Source: Ophiosphaerella korrae (taxonomy: Eukaryota; Ascomycota; Dothideomycetes; Pleosporales; Phaeosphaeriaceae). Taken from it: a stretch of 64,000 bases of DNA. A program made the position numbers and the translations under genes. Within the stretch, counting starts at the first letter, position 1. Every line of letters starts with the position of its first letter. Below the pieces are notes generated by a model, which did no database searches, had not been told where the DNA came from, and was given only the letters and a program-made list of their open reading frames with translations. The DNA lies in NCBI GenBank assembly GCA_028456385.1, contig JALNQF010000224.1:1-64000 (forward strand). The letters are read 5' to 3'. This document shows positions 14,331 to 23,421 of this stretch, piece after piece.

Positions 14331-14770
14331 TATAATAGGTACACTAAGGTTAACTTCTTAATACCTAAAAGGTATTAGTAGATTATAAAGTAATAGTAAA
14401 AGCTTGTATTAGGATCTATAATAACTATAAATAATAGAAGATATTTTGTAACTATCTTGTATTAGCGTTCTATAGTTAAAGAATTGAATTACTAATACTA
14501 TCCTAATAATACGCATTACTACTAACTATATACCTAGGCTCCTTAGCTAGCTTTATACTTTGTATTTACTAAGATTATAAATTGTAAATTTATTACGTAC
14601 TTAGCTTTATACTTTATATTTACTAAGATTATAAATTGTAAATCTATTACGTGTCCCTATTGTAGTTAGTCTCCTAGTCTAGTTTATTTTCCTATAGATT
14701 ATATATGTTATTATTATCTATAGTAAGGCTAATTAGTTTAAATTAGTTTTCTCTTGTTATAGCTATAACA
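14331..14770 (-). repeat. 5' LTR of element B
   Basis: 440 bp, TATAATAGG to CTATAACA, followed by the ATTAA target duplication. It carries the same 54 bp tandem duplication as the partner LTR. Confidence 0.85.
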
Positions 14771-14775
14771 ATTAA

Positions 14776-16062
14776 TATAATAAGACCTTAGAACTAAGTA
14801 AAAGTAATAAGGGTAAGTAAGCTTCTATAAGATAGGCGAGGTTAATAAATAAGTTAGTTACCTAACTTAATTAATAGTTAGCTCTTATTAGAGTATTACG
14901 AGGTATATAAGTATTAATAGGTAGATAAGAATCTAATTAAAGTATTAGTTGTAATACTCTATTAGGATAAGAGGTAAAGAAGAGATTAAACACGATAGTC
15001 TATAAAAGTCTATTAACGTTCCTATATACTTGCTATCTAGCGTTTATTCCTAAGCGCTTACTCTAGAGCGTTTACTCTAGAGCGTTTACTACTAAATAGT
15101 TACGTGTTCTACTACGCTGTATTGCCTAGCCTAATTGCGTGCGATACAATAGCTTACCTACTACTTAGTATCGTAATATAAGTATAAAGTAAGTAAATAG
15201 TACTAGTAAGTTTATAATATTAATATAAAGTAAAAGATATAAGAGTTAACTCTTTTATAACTAGATATAAACTTAATAGTTAAGAATAAATTTACTAGTA
15301 TACTTATAGTTATATACTTAAATTAGTATAGGCTAGAACTCTTTTTAACTTAACTTGTAAATTTATAATAGAATTAAAGAAATAATGTTATAAGAGGGTA
15401 TTGTTGCAAAGTGCGTAGTAGTACATATACTAGCCTAGGTAGTAGAATACTAAGCTTAAGTAAGCTCGGGCTCCTATTTTACTATACAATAGGCACACTA
15501 GTTATAATTTAAGTAAACGAATATTCGTGATTAGCTTTAGAACTAGGAATTCCTAATTTGGCATTCTATTAAGAGGTAGCGAGAAGACAATAGTACTTGC
15601 CGTAGGCCACAGGAGATAGTGAAGGGATGACGGATAGTATTCAACAGTACTACTAGTATCTAAGAGAGAATAATACTTGCTTTACTCTGTTCACAAGTGT
15701 AGAGCCTTTTATGCGCTGCTATAGCGCACCAGCCCCGCTTTGGACTACTACTATACAACGTCATGATTTCTAGTGTATCGGCCCCGCCCCGGACTAGTAA
15801 CAGAGTTCTCAAGGGTCTCGAGTATTCTGGGAACCTTCGTTACACAATCGACCTAAGCCACGACCTCAGGTGTCTCTGAACCCTTGCTTAACTCCTTTAA
15901 AAGGACACAGGTCTATTGCATATCTTACCTTAGTTTCTATGCTTAATTGCTGAGCTGACAAATATGGTTGTTTGTCACACTATTTTAGACTCGTTTTCGT
16001 GTCAGATTATTGAGATTAGGCGCTGATGGCTCAGTGGTAGTAGATGAATTCCGCCACCTTGA
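14776..16062. other. Left border zone between AT-rich block and gene island
   Basis: About 1.3 kb over which composition rises from strongly AT-rich to balanced. I see no credible gene. It contains a short 14 bp tandem repeat near 15.06 kb and, after 15.7 kb, two related CCCCGC-rich patches (near 15734 and 15783). It may be decayed transposon sequence of another family; nothing identifies it. Confidence 0.5.
15054..15095. repeat. 14 bp tandem repeat
   Basis: Two and a half units of GCGYTTACTCTAGA: one with GCGCTTAC, one with GCGTTTAC, then a partial third. It lies in the border zone, close to the 14-mer ACGTGTTCTACTAC (15102-15115), which recurs at 47964-47977 on the other border. Confidence 0.6.
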
Positions 16063-16068
16063 TCCGAG

Positions 16069-16738
16069 CAATTCTTCTTCTCCACGGGCATCTTCAAATG
16101 TGCACAAGCCCTCGACACTTGTACCTATCCAACCGACTCCCAAATTTTTTGTACATCTAAACCAACATGGATACAACACCACCCTCAACCCCCCACACCA
16201 CACCAAACGAAACGAAATAAAACGCACCGCCACCTAACAGAAAGCATACTAACTCTCCAACGCACAATCTACAACGTCCAACAAGGCACCCAAAACGCCC
16301 TCGCCCCATCTCAGTAAGTCATTTCCTCTCCCGAAAACCCTCTGCCAACATACCCAGCCTAGACCCCTCTACCCCCACCACTCAAGCCCAACCCCCCTAT
16401 CCAACCGCCTTGCATCCTGCGAACAAACCCTAAAACAGTGCAACCACTGGCACCACCCCCCCCCCCCCCCCTTCATCGACACCACCGACGTGACTACCGC
16501 AACCACCCTCCTCGAAGCCCTCCTAGCCGCCCAATCCCCGTCTCCGCGCCACGTCCTCGCGCACCGCAAATGGACGTGGGGTCCCGTATGGAAAGAATTC
16601 TGCGCCCGGGACGGCGAAACGTACGTGTATCTCTCGCGGTGGCGCTTCGATGTCAGGGGGCAGGAGTGGATACATGTTGGTATGCGGAAGATGCGGCGGG
16701 GGGTGGGATTGTGCGTGGCGGGAGTGGGTGTTGGATGA
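16069..16738 (+). CDS. Uncharacterised protein, partial or start not resolved
   Basis: A probable two-exon coding segment. The first exon is open upstream of 16313 and includes ESILTLQRTIYNVQQ. A 49 nt intron (16314-16362, donor GTAAGT, acceptor CCTAG) joins it in frame to 16363-16738, with LASCEQTLKQCNHWHH, five prolines encoded by a run of 16 C (16456-16471), then TLLEALLAAQ and a Trp-rich stretch (HRKWTWGPVWKEFC, GETYVYLSRWRF). The frame closes with TGA at 16736-16738. No ATG is in frame in the first exon: the nearby ATG at 16167 is in another phase. The gene therefore either starts in an exon I cannot place, carries an indel near its 5' end, or is decaying at the island edge. I do not recognise the family. 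Confidence 0.4.
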
Positions 16739-17080
16739 TGGTGGGTGGATGTCGGGGGTTTGGGGCGAGGGGGATGTTAGGGGGATTCGGTTTTGGTGGG
16801 AGAGTGGGTGTTTTGTTTACTCTCTGGGGTATACAATGTAGATTGTTGATCGTCGGCTCTTGTTACCGAGCAAGTTCTGTTGGTGGGATAGGTTTGATGG
16901 TGCAGTCTTGTGGTTTGAGACGAGCTTTCCCTCAGCGTGAAGGTGATGGAATCGGCTCGTTCTCTCATCATAAACAAGCCTGCGTAGACTTTTACGTCCA
17001 AACGCTGGACGAAAAAAAAAAAAAAAAAAAAATACATGCCAACCCGCTGACTCATACTATACACAACTCCTCACGTCACC
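16739..17080. other. Intergenic, with a poly-A run
   Basis: This lies between the border gene and the 3' end of the SRP receptor gene. It is G-rich to about 16.8 kb. A run of 21 A (17012-17032) is a likely slippage or assembly-error site. I see no gene in it. Confidence 0.5.
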
Positions 17081-19060
17081 CTAACTCATAAGCAACCTCG
17101 TAACAGCCCCAACATTCAACGTCCTCAAATCACTATAATGCTGGCCCGTCCCCAAAAATACAACGGGAATCCCCGTCGCATGCACCATACTCACCAGAGT
17201 CCCCACCATATCGCCCACGGTATCACACTTTGAAATAACAAAGCCATCCAATCGTCGTCCAGCGCCAAAACTCGCGTCAAAACTGCGCGCCTGGGCAACG
17301 GAATCGGTGCCGACGAGGGCCTCGCCGACCATGAGGATCTTATGTGGCTGCGCGAGCTTGGCGAATTTCTCGAGCGACGACATGAGGCGCGCATCGTTGT
17401 GGCGACGGCCCGCTGTGTCAATCAGGACGACGTTAAAACCGTTGGCCGCAGCGTGTTCGACGGCGGCGGCTGCGATGTTGGCGGCGTCCTTACCATAGCC
17501 CTTTTCAAACAAATCAACGGCACCGCCCTCGCGCTTAGACAGTTCCTGCAGATTGCGCACGTGGACGCGCAGCTGCTCGACGGCGCCGGAGCGGAAGGTA
17601 TCGGCGGCGGCGATGAGGATGCGGTGGTTGTTTTGGAGGAGGAAGAAGGCGATTTTGCTGAGGTTGGTGGATTTGCCGACGCCGTTTACGCCGACGATGG
17701 AGATGACGTAGGGGCGGGAGGTGGTGGTGTTGATATGCTTGATTTCGCGGAGGAGGTCGAGGGAGGAGGTTGGGGTGAGGATTTTGGTGAGGGCTTTCTC
17801 CATGGAGGCGCGGAGGGTTGCGTCGATTGCTGGCGGGGGGTTAGTTGGGGGGCAAGGAGGTTGGGGTGGGCAGACGTTACTGGTGAAGTTGGGCGTTTTC
17901 ATGCCAATGAGATCGCGTTCTACGCTCTCGCACAATCGCACCACTGCTTCTCTGGCGACGTTCTTTTGGAGTAGGTGTTGCTCCATGCCCTTTACTGGCT
18001 TTACGAGATCTTCCTTGGTAAGTGTTTTACCGCCCACTACGTTCCTGAAGAGTCCCCCAATCGCACCCAGACTCGAGCCGACAATTCCCCCTGGCGCTGC
18101 TGCTGCTGCTGCTTGCTTGTCCTTCTTAGCGTTCTGTGCTGCTATTATAGCGTCCATCTCTTCGTCCAGGTCCTTGAGGATAAACTCGCCCTTGTTCGTC
18201 TTGCGACCCCACGTCTCCTGCTTGATCTCCTCGATTGCTTCGTTCTCCTCGGCTCCGTCACGGATGTCTGACTGCGAGTAGTCTAGCACCGAGTCGTCCT
18301 CCTCTTCCGCGCCAAACTCGCCCCACACGCGATTCCGCTTGGTGACGCTCTTTCCTTTCCGTCTGGCTGATGATTCGTCGCCGGAGGATGCAGGCGCCGA
18401 GCTCATAGCCGACGCCTTCTTCTTGTCTCGCCGTGACAGCTTGGCGCCGCCTGGCCGCGACTTCCCCGTCAGCAAGTGGTTGTGTGCAGGCGTGGTCGGC
18501 CTGGATGTGTCTGGGGTGGGCACGGGCGTTGAGTCGGCGCTGGTGTCAGAGAGGGCGCGCTGGGGTTTCGGGAGAACGGGCGCCGGCGCGCTTTCGTCTG
18601 CGCTTTCATTGTCGGTGCCGGAGGGCGGCGTGGAGACGTTGATACTGGGGGCGGTGGAGTCGCTTGCGCCCTCGAGCTCGTGCATCTGGCGGTCAAAGTA
18701 TGTTCCGAACTTGTCGCACCTGACCGCGCTGCTGTTCTCCGCCTGGAGCTGGTCGCCGTAGAGGCCGACGAACAATGCGCGCACGTTGTCGAGCAGCCGA
18801 TCTATCCACGTCAGGTGGACGAGGCTCTGGTAGACGGCCACGAAGATGAGGCCCAGCTCTTTCGAGGCCGTCCACTTCAATGTGTAGCCCTCCCGCTTGT
18901 ATGTGGGTTTGGAGCCGGCATCTTCGGCCGGCGGCAGGACGCGCTCCTCGATGAAGACGTCCCGGATCAGGCTGTTGATAATGCTGGTGCCGACGGGCAC
19001 ATAGGTGCGCGACCACAGGACCACGCCGGATGCGGTGAGTATCTCAAAGGTATCCAACAT
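17081..19060 (-). CDS. SRP101: Signal recognition particle receptor subunit alpha
   Basis: The GTPase of the ER-membrane receptor that docks ribosome-SRP complexes at the translocon. The start is the ATG at 19060 (MLDTFEILTASGVVLWSR), the usual beginning of the N-terminal SRX/longin-type domain (about 1-125) that binds the beta subunit; the open frame upstream is not family-like. Then come a long Ser/Pro/charged linker (about 130-340), the N domain from about 347, and the G domain with P-loop GVNGVGKST (about 440), DTAGR (about 531) and SKCD (about 593). One 51 nt intron (17830-17880, donor GTAACG, branch CTAAC, acceptor CAG) has a length divisible by three and no stop, so it can be mistaken for coding sequence; it would add 17 Pro/Cys-rich residues just before the G domain. 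Spliced length is 642 residues, close to yeast and human homologues. Divergent from YIF1. Confidence 0.95.
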   Translation of the reverse strand: MLDTFEILTASGVVLWSRTYVPVGTSIINSLIRDVFIEERVLPPAEDAGSKPTYKREGYTLKWTASKELGLIFVAVYQSLVHLTWIDRLLDNVRALFVGLYGDQLQAENSSAVRCDKFGTYFDRQMHELEGASDSTAPSINVSTPPSGTDNESADESAPAPVLPKPQRALSDTSADSTPVPTPDTSRPTTPAHNHLLTGKSRPGGAKLSRRDKKKASAMSSAPASSGDESSARRKGKSVTKRNRVWGEFGAEEEDDSVLDYSQSDIRDGAEENEAIEEIKQETWGRKTNKGEFILKDLDEEMDAIIAAQNAKKDKQAAAAAAPGGIVGSSLGAIGGLFRNVVGGKTLTKEDLVKPVKGMEQHLLQKNVAREAVVRLCESVERDLIGMKTPNFTSNVCPPQPPCPPTNPPPAIDATLRASMEKALTKILTPTSSLDLLREIKHINTTTSRPYVISIVGVNGVGKSTNLSKIAFFLLQNNHRILIAAADTFRSGAVEQLRVHVRNLQELSKREGGAVDLFEKGYGKDAANIAAAAVEHAAANGFNVVLIDTAGRRHNDARLMSSLEKFAKLAQPHKILMVGEALVGTDSVAQARSFDASFGAGRRLDGFVISKCDTVGDMVGTLVSMVHATGIPVVFLGTGQHYSDLRTLNVGAVTRLLMS

Positions 19061-19323
19061 GGCGGCTGTGTGGAAAAGGGAGGAAGCACGTGAAGACGAG
19101 GGAGAGGCGGAGAGATGTGGTGGGCTGCGCAATGACGGAATGGTCCGAGCGCGATGCCACATCTCGGAGGTGAGCAGCTCCACCGCAGTCGACGGCCGGG
19201 GCTCCAGAAATTCGACTCCCAAGCTGAAGCTCGACTCTCAAGCTGAAGCCTGCCGTTCCATTCCACCACCACCACCGCCACCACCGCCGCCGCCTTCGTT
19301 TTGCTTCATCGCCCGCCTCCACC
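19061..19323. promoter_or_regulatory. Divergent promoter of SRP receptor and YIF1
   Basis: The 263 bp between the two ATGs must hold both promoters and 5' leaders. It contains a CCACCACCACCACCGCC-type pyrimidine-rich tract (19263-19293) just upstream of YIF1. I see no clear TATA box. Shared control of the two secretory genes is an inference from spacing only. Confidence 0.5.
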
Positions 19324-20453
19324 ATGCAGCGCCCGCCATACAACAACCCGCCCGCACATTCGCCGCCTCGTGCGTAGACATTCCCGCCCTATTCCCCCCG
19401 CTGGGACAGCTACTGATTGATGCCCGTGCAGTCCACCATCCCATCCCTCAGCACGTTTCCACAGTCCCGCAGCTCCGGTCTCCCCCGCCGCCACAACCCC
19501 CGTCACAGCCCCAGAGCGGGTATGGATATGGCCAGCAGGGCGGCGGCGTGCCGCAGCAGGGCGGCGGAGCATACAACATGCACCCGGCGTTTGGCGGCTT
19601 CATGAACGACCCCACGGCGCAAATAGCCACGCAATTCGGCAAGAATGCCATGGACGCCGGCCAGCAGTACATGGAGCAAAATGTGCGGCCCCCTCTCCCA
19701 AACCACCGTACCCACTGACCTGGCTGACTGGGCTAGTTTGGCCGCTATGTCTCCGTGTCGGCCCTCAAGCACTACTTCAACGTCTCCAACTCGTACGTCG
19801 CCACCAAGCTCCGCATCATCCTCGTCCCCTGGTGGCACCGCCCGTGGTCGCGCCAACAGCGGCACAGCGCCGACCCCAGCGCCACCGCTTCCTCGCTCTA
19901 CCTGCCGCCCCGCGAGGACGTCAACAGCCCCGACATGTACATCCCCACCATGGCCCTCGTCACGTATATCCTGCTGTCCACCTTGCTCGCCGGCCTGCGC
20001 GGCGAGTTCCACCCAGAGCTCCTCGGCTACACCGCCACGCTCGCCATCTGCGTCACCCTGCTGGAGATCCTGATCATCCGCACGGGCACCTTCCTGCTGG
20101 CCATTACCTCGTCATCCCAGCTGCTGGACCTGGTCGCGTACAGCGGCTACAAGTTCGTCCACGTCATCATCTCCCTTCTTCTCTCGCATTTTGCCGCGCT
20201 GATTGGGTTTGGCGCCGCCTACGTGAGCTGGGCCATCTTTTTGTACTGCTTTAGCGCCAATGCCTTCTTTTTGTTGAGGAGTCTCAGGTATGTGCTCCTG
20301 CCCGATCAGAGTGCGCAGGGCATGGGGGTCGGTGGCAATGCCGCCGCCGGGTACACGGTTGCGAAGGGGCAGCGGAATCGTAGGACGCAGTTTCTTTTCG
20401 TGTATAGCTACGTTGTGCAGTTTGGGTTTATGATGTGGTTGAGCAGGGGGTGA
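19324..20453 (+). CDS. YIF1: YIF1/HRF1 family Golgi-ER transport protein
   Basis: Membrane protein of COPII vesicles and the early Golgi; the family acts with YIP1 in ER-to-Golgi transport. Three exons: 19324-19369, 19432-19682 and 19737-20453. Introns of 62 nt (GTGCGT to TGCAG, branch CTGAT) and 54 nt (GTGCGG to GCTAG, branch CTGAC) join into one frame of 337 residues. The N terminus is Pro/Gln/Gly-rich and cytosolic. The junction of exons 2 and 3 gives YMEQNFGRYV, followed by the family block LKHYFNVSNSYVATKLRIIL and PW-W-x-RPW (about 100-137). Hydrophobic segments lie at about 168-186, 197-222, 238-260, 261-280 and a C-terminal one at about 317-335, matching the five-helix Hrf1 fold. The start is the first ATG in good context (CCACCATG). 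Confidence 0.93.
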
Positions 20454-20911
20454 AAACCCACTTTTCTTATGCGTGGGGTTGGGGTGGGTTGCTGTGCCGG
20501 ATTGGGAGCGATGGTGGGATGGAACGCCATGGGCGTGGTTGGAGAACAGGCGGAACGTCTTTCAGTCGTACACGTAGATCGAATGATTAAGATTGCCTTG
20601 GCGAGAAGACGCTGCTGATCTGCTTCTAACTCATCATGTCTGTTCAGAAGAAGGTAGAAGTGTTGCATCAAATAGATTCAAAACGCACCAGACCAACAAA
20701 ACCCACTGGAAGATATGGAATTCATTGCCCTAGATCGCTAGACGCCCACTCCAGTCACCGACAGAAACGCATGCCCGTTCACGAAAACATTGCCAGTCAT
20801 CATCATGCCCAGCGTGCTGCCCACGATACCCATAACCTCCCACCACCTACCCTAAACGCCATCACCATACGCCTCAAAGACGTCAACTTACCTATTCCAC
20901 CCGCCCTCACC
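20454..20911. other. Convergent 3' intergenic region
   Basis: The 458 bp between the 3' ends of YIF1 and RAD7. Nothing but presumed 3' UTR and terminator sequence is visible; the short frames here are not protein-like. Confidence 0.5.
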
Positions 20912-22953
20912 CTAACCCATAACCGGAACAACCCTCGCACCCCTCGCAGCACCCCACCTCTCCTCCTCATCACCTTTCTGAAAATCCAACACAAGCTCGC
21001 CAAACTGCTCAATCTGATCCTGTGCCTTAGGCGCGCCAATCAGCACGATACCCCTCGGAACAATCACGTCTTCGACATTGAAGCAGCCAAACGTAACGAC
21101 CTTCTTGATCAGCGGACACGAGCGGAAAATGCCGGCAATGACCTGTGTGTCGACGACGGGACAAAAGGAGAGGTTAATTTCACGCAGATGGGGGTAAAGC
21201 TTCGAGGCGTCAAAGGTGGATGCGAAGGCCTCGTGCGAAACGTGGCGGCAGGACGAAATGTCGAGGAACTCGAGGCGGGAGCCTGAGTGCGCCATGAGGG
21301 CGAGGAAGCCAGCAGAGGCAAGGCCGATGGGGTCGTCTTCGGGGCCGTCGGGGTTGCTGTTGTCCATGTCGCGCGTGCCGTTTACGTCGATGTAGCGGAG
21401 GGGCGGGTTGGGCCAGTTAGTGAAGAGGTTGGCGTAGCCGGCATCCGTGCACTCATTGTTCTCAGTGAAGCGGAATTTCTGCAGTTTGTGGCAGGTGTTG
21501 TGGATGGTTTCGAGGACTTCGTCGGTTGGGTCGGTTGATGTGTCGAGGAAGTGCTCGAGGCATAGTGTTCGTAGATTTGCGCCGACGCTTTTGATGAGAT
21601 TGACGAGCTTCGCTTGTGGTAATTCGTTGTAGAGACGAAGTGTTAGGTGCTGAAGATGCTGTAGGCGGGCGATGGCATCTACACTGTCCTCTCCGGGTTG
21701 CTTGCATCGCTCCATCTTCAGTCGTTCGAGATTGGGGCAAAATGTGGTAAGAGCTTCTACAACTTGATCATCAAAAGCTGCATCGAGCCACTCCACTTTG
21801 AATGACTTCAGGTCCTTTCCGCGTGCAATGAACATCTCTATCCATTTGTCGTTGGTGACCAGATTAGCGCCCAACAATTGAATGTCGACTAAAGACTTGG
21901 CCTTCTCGATCATGTAGTCTACATTGCTGTCTTTGAACTGACAACAATTGCGAAGAGCCAGCTTCTTGATAGTCGGACAGACGGCAAAGATCTGGTCATA
22001 GTCTTCCGTTTCGAGGTTTGCCGCCTCATGAATTGCAACTGTATGCATATCTGGCTGGAGGAAAAGCTTCATCGTCGTTGGATTCATGGCGCGCTTCTTT
22101 GAAAATATCTCGCTGATCCTGTTCATGATAGCGTCAGGCATTTCACCCAGCTCGTCAATATCCTCAGAGTGCTTTGCTAGCATCTCAATACACAGCTGCT
22201 GGAGTGTCTTCGGCCCGCGTACAGTCAAACCGTCGAGACGATTGCTCTCAAGCTTCCTACGACCCTTGCGTACGACTGGCTTCTTTGCCTTCTCTTGTGC
22301 CTTAGCCTCCTTTGCCATTTCTTTGCCGCAAGGCGTGCAAAGAAGACCCCCTTCAGGCGCCGCTTTACTGTATGGAGTGACGGTGAAGCGCTTGTCGCAA
22401 AGCTCACAGTTACTGAGCTGTCCAGGCAATGGCGCAGCCTTTTTGTACATGTCCATTTCATCATCAAAGTCCGAGCCATCATCTGAACCCTTCTTTTTCT
22501 TCTTCGAGGCCTTCTTCTTTGCTTCTTTGTTCTTCTTGATCTTAGCAATAGCATCGTCTTGGTCGCGTTTGCGCTTCTTCCTGGAACGCTCGGCTGCCAT
22601 TGCAGACGATTCTGCTTGCACATCCTCTCCAACATCGTTCAAGGGCCCTTCACCGTTATTTTCGGCTTGCGCTTGTTCTTGTGCGGCTTGCTGCTGGCGC
22701 TGTATGAAGGAATCGCGAATCTCTTGGGCGGAGATGTTGTTGGCCTTCATGGTGAAAGTTAGCAATCTTGCTCTGTTACGCCAACGAAAACTTACCGCCA
22801 AAAAGTCTGTCAATGCGGAATGCGGTCCCCTAATTGCTGAGGCCCGACCTCCACCTCTCCCGCCGCCAGCGCCGCCACCTCTTCCTCGTCGTGAACTCCT
22901 GTCGCCACCATTAGCCTTGCGCGCCTCATCTGTAATTATAAATGAACTTACAT
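20912..22953 (-). CDS. RAD7: DNA repair protein RAD7 (global genome nucleotide excision repair)
   Basis: Leucine-rich-repeat partner of RAD16, which finds UV lesions in non-transcribed DNA. Best model: exon 1 is only the AT of the start codon (22952-22953), intron 22899-22951 (53 nt, GTAAGT, branch GCTAAT, acceptor GACAG), exon 22796-22898, intron 22745-22795 (51 nt, GTAAGT, branch GCTAAC, acceptor AAG), exon 20912-22744; 645 residues. The joined start reads MSSRRGRGGG and leads to RGPHSALTDFLA and then NNISAQEIRDSF, which resembles the start of fungal RAD7 proteins. Next come Lys-rich basic stretches, a zinc-ribbon-like C148-x2-C151...C171-x2-C174 (CELC, CTPC), and LRRs from about 280 to the end (LALRNCCQFKDSNVDYMI, LEFLDISSCRHVS). 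The 51 nt intron is in frame and lacks stops. Confidence 0.92.
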
Positions 22954-23421
22954 GGTGCTCGTAAAGTCTAAGTTATAAGAAATTTAATCAGCGTAAAGAC
23001 AGAATACTGGGCCCAGACCTGGGTGAAGCGAGAAAGGTGAGTTGAGCTGAGGGAGTGGGGTGGAGAAAGCACGACAAGGGTCGACGCGACTCGCCTACAG
23101 AGGCGACAGGTACGATGAGCGAAGTCACATGACGTAGTAATTAGTATCCTATTTAGGCCTAGCGTACCCCTTTCCCCAGCCTGAATCTCACTACAAAATA
23201 CCTATGCAAACTGATAATATGTGACTGTGAATGCCGTCAATATCATTGTCTAATTATTTGGCTTCTAGCTTGGCCCAGTAGGGTTATATTGAGCTATCGT
23301 GCAAATGAGATGTATCATTCCGAGAAGCCCTGCCTCATTCCTACTGAATTGACCCTGCAATATCACATTGTGAAGGCATATTTGCCCACCAGGCTGTTGT
23401 TATCACGAAAATGCGAACCTT
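22954..23421. other. Intergenic, RAD7 5' side
   Basis: The 468 bp between the RAD7 start and the 3' end of the Stc1-domain gene. It probably holds the RAD7 promoter and leader. I see no gene or clear motif. Confidence 0.5.

Larger units (their letters stand above)
7283..14770 (-). mobile_element. Element B: full-length RIP-degraded chromovirus, minus strand
   Basis: Both LTRs are exactly 440 bp (7283-7722 and 14331-14770), and the element is flanked by the 5 bp direct repeat ATTAA (7278-7282 and 14771-14775), so this is one complete insertion. The minus strand near 10650-10700 still encodes YLDDILIFL, with both catalytic aspartates of the reverse transcriptase motif. Order on the minus strand matches the other copies: gag side towards 14.3 kb, pol, then a chromodomain-like end near 8.4 kb. 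A 458 bp solo LTR interrupts it at 13282-13739. Without that LTR and its duplicated target the element is 7025 bp, close to the 7022 bp of the intact copy at 52585-59606. It has many stops and is inactive. Confidence 0.88.

Noticed and set aside
1..15400. CRISPR-like or centromeric arrays in the AT-rich DNA
   Set aside because: Repetition is explained by LTR retrotransposon copies and short LTR-internal tandems; there is no regular repeat-spacer pattern, and no satellite array that would indicate a centromere.
16020..16090. tRNA-like A box (TGGCTCAGTGGTAG) at 16026-16039
   Set aside because: No B-box and no acceptor-stem partner follow at tRNA distance.
16438..17091. 217-codon plus-strand frame starting in the poly-C region
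   Set aside because: Its early part overlaps a more protein-like frame, and the rest is G-rich low-complexity translation ending in a poly-Lys run from the poly-A tract.
17342..19718. Long plus-strand frames opposite the SRP receptor gene
   Set aside because: Shadows of a GC-rich coding strand. They lack domain features, while the minus strand has clear SRP receptor motifs.
22086..22964. 292-codon plus-strand frame opposite RAD7
   Set aside because: Antisense of Lys-rich RAD7 codons, giving Phe/Ser/Leu-rich low-complexity sequence; not a membrane protein gene.
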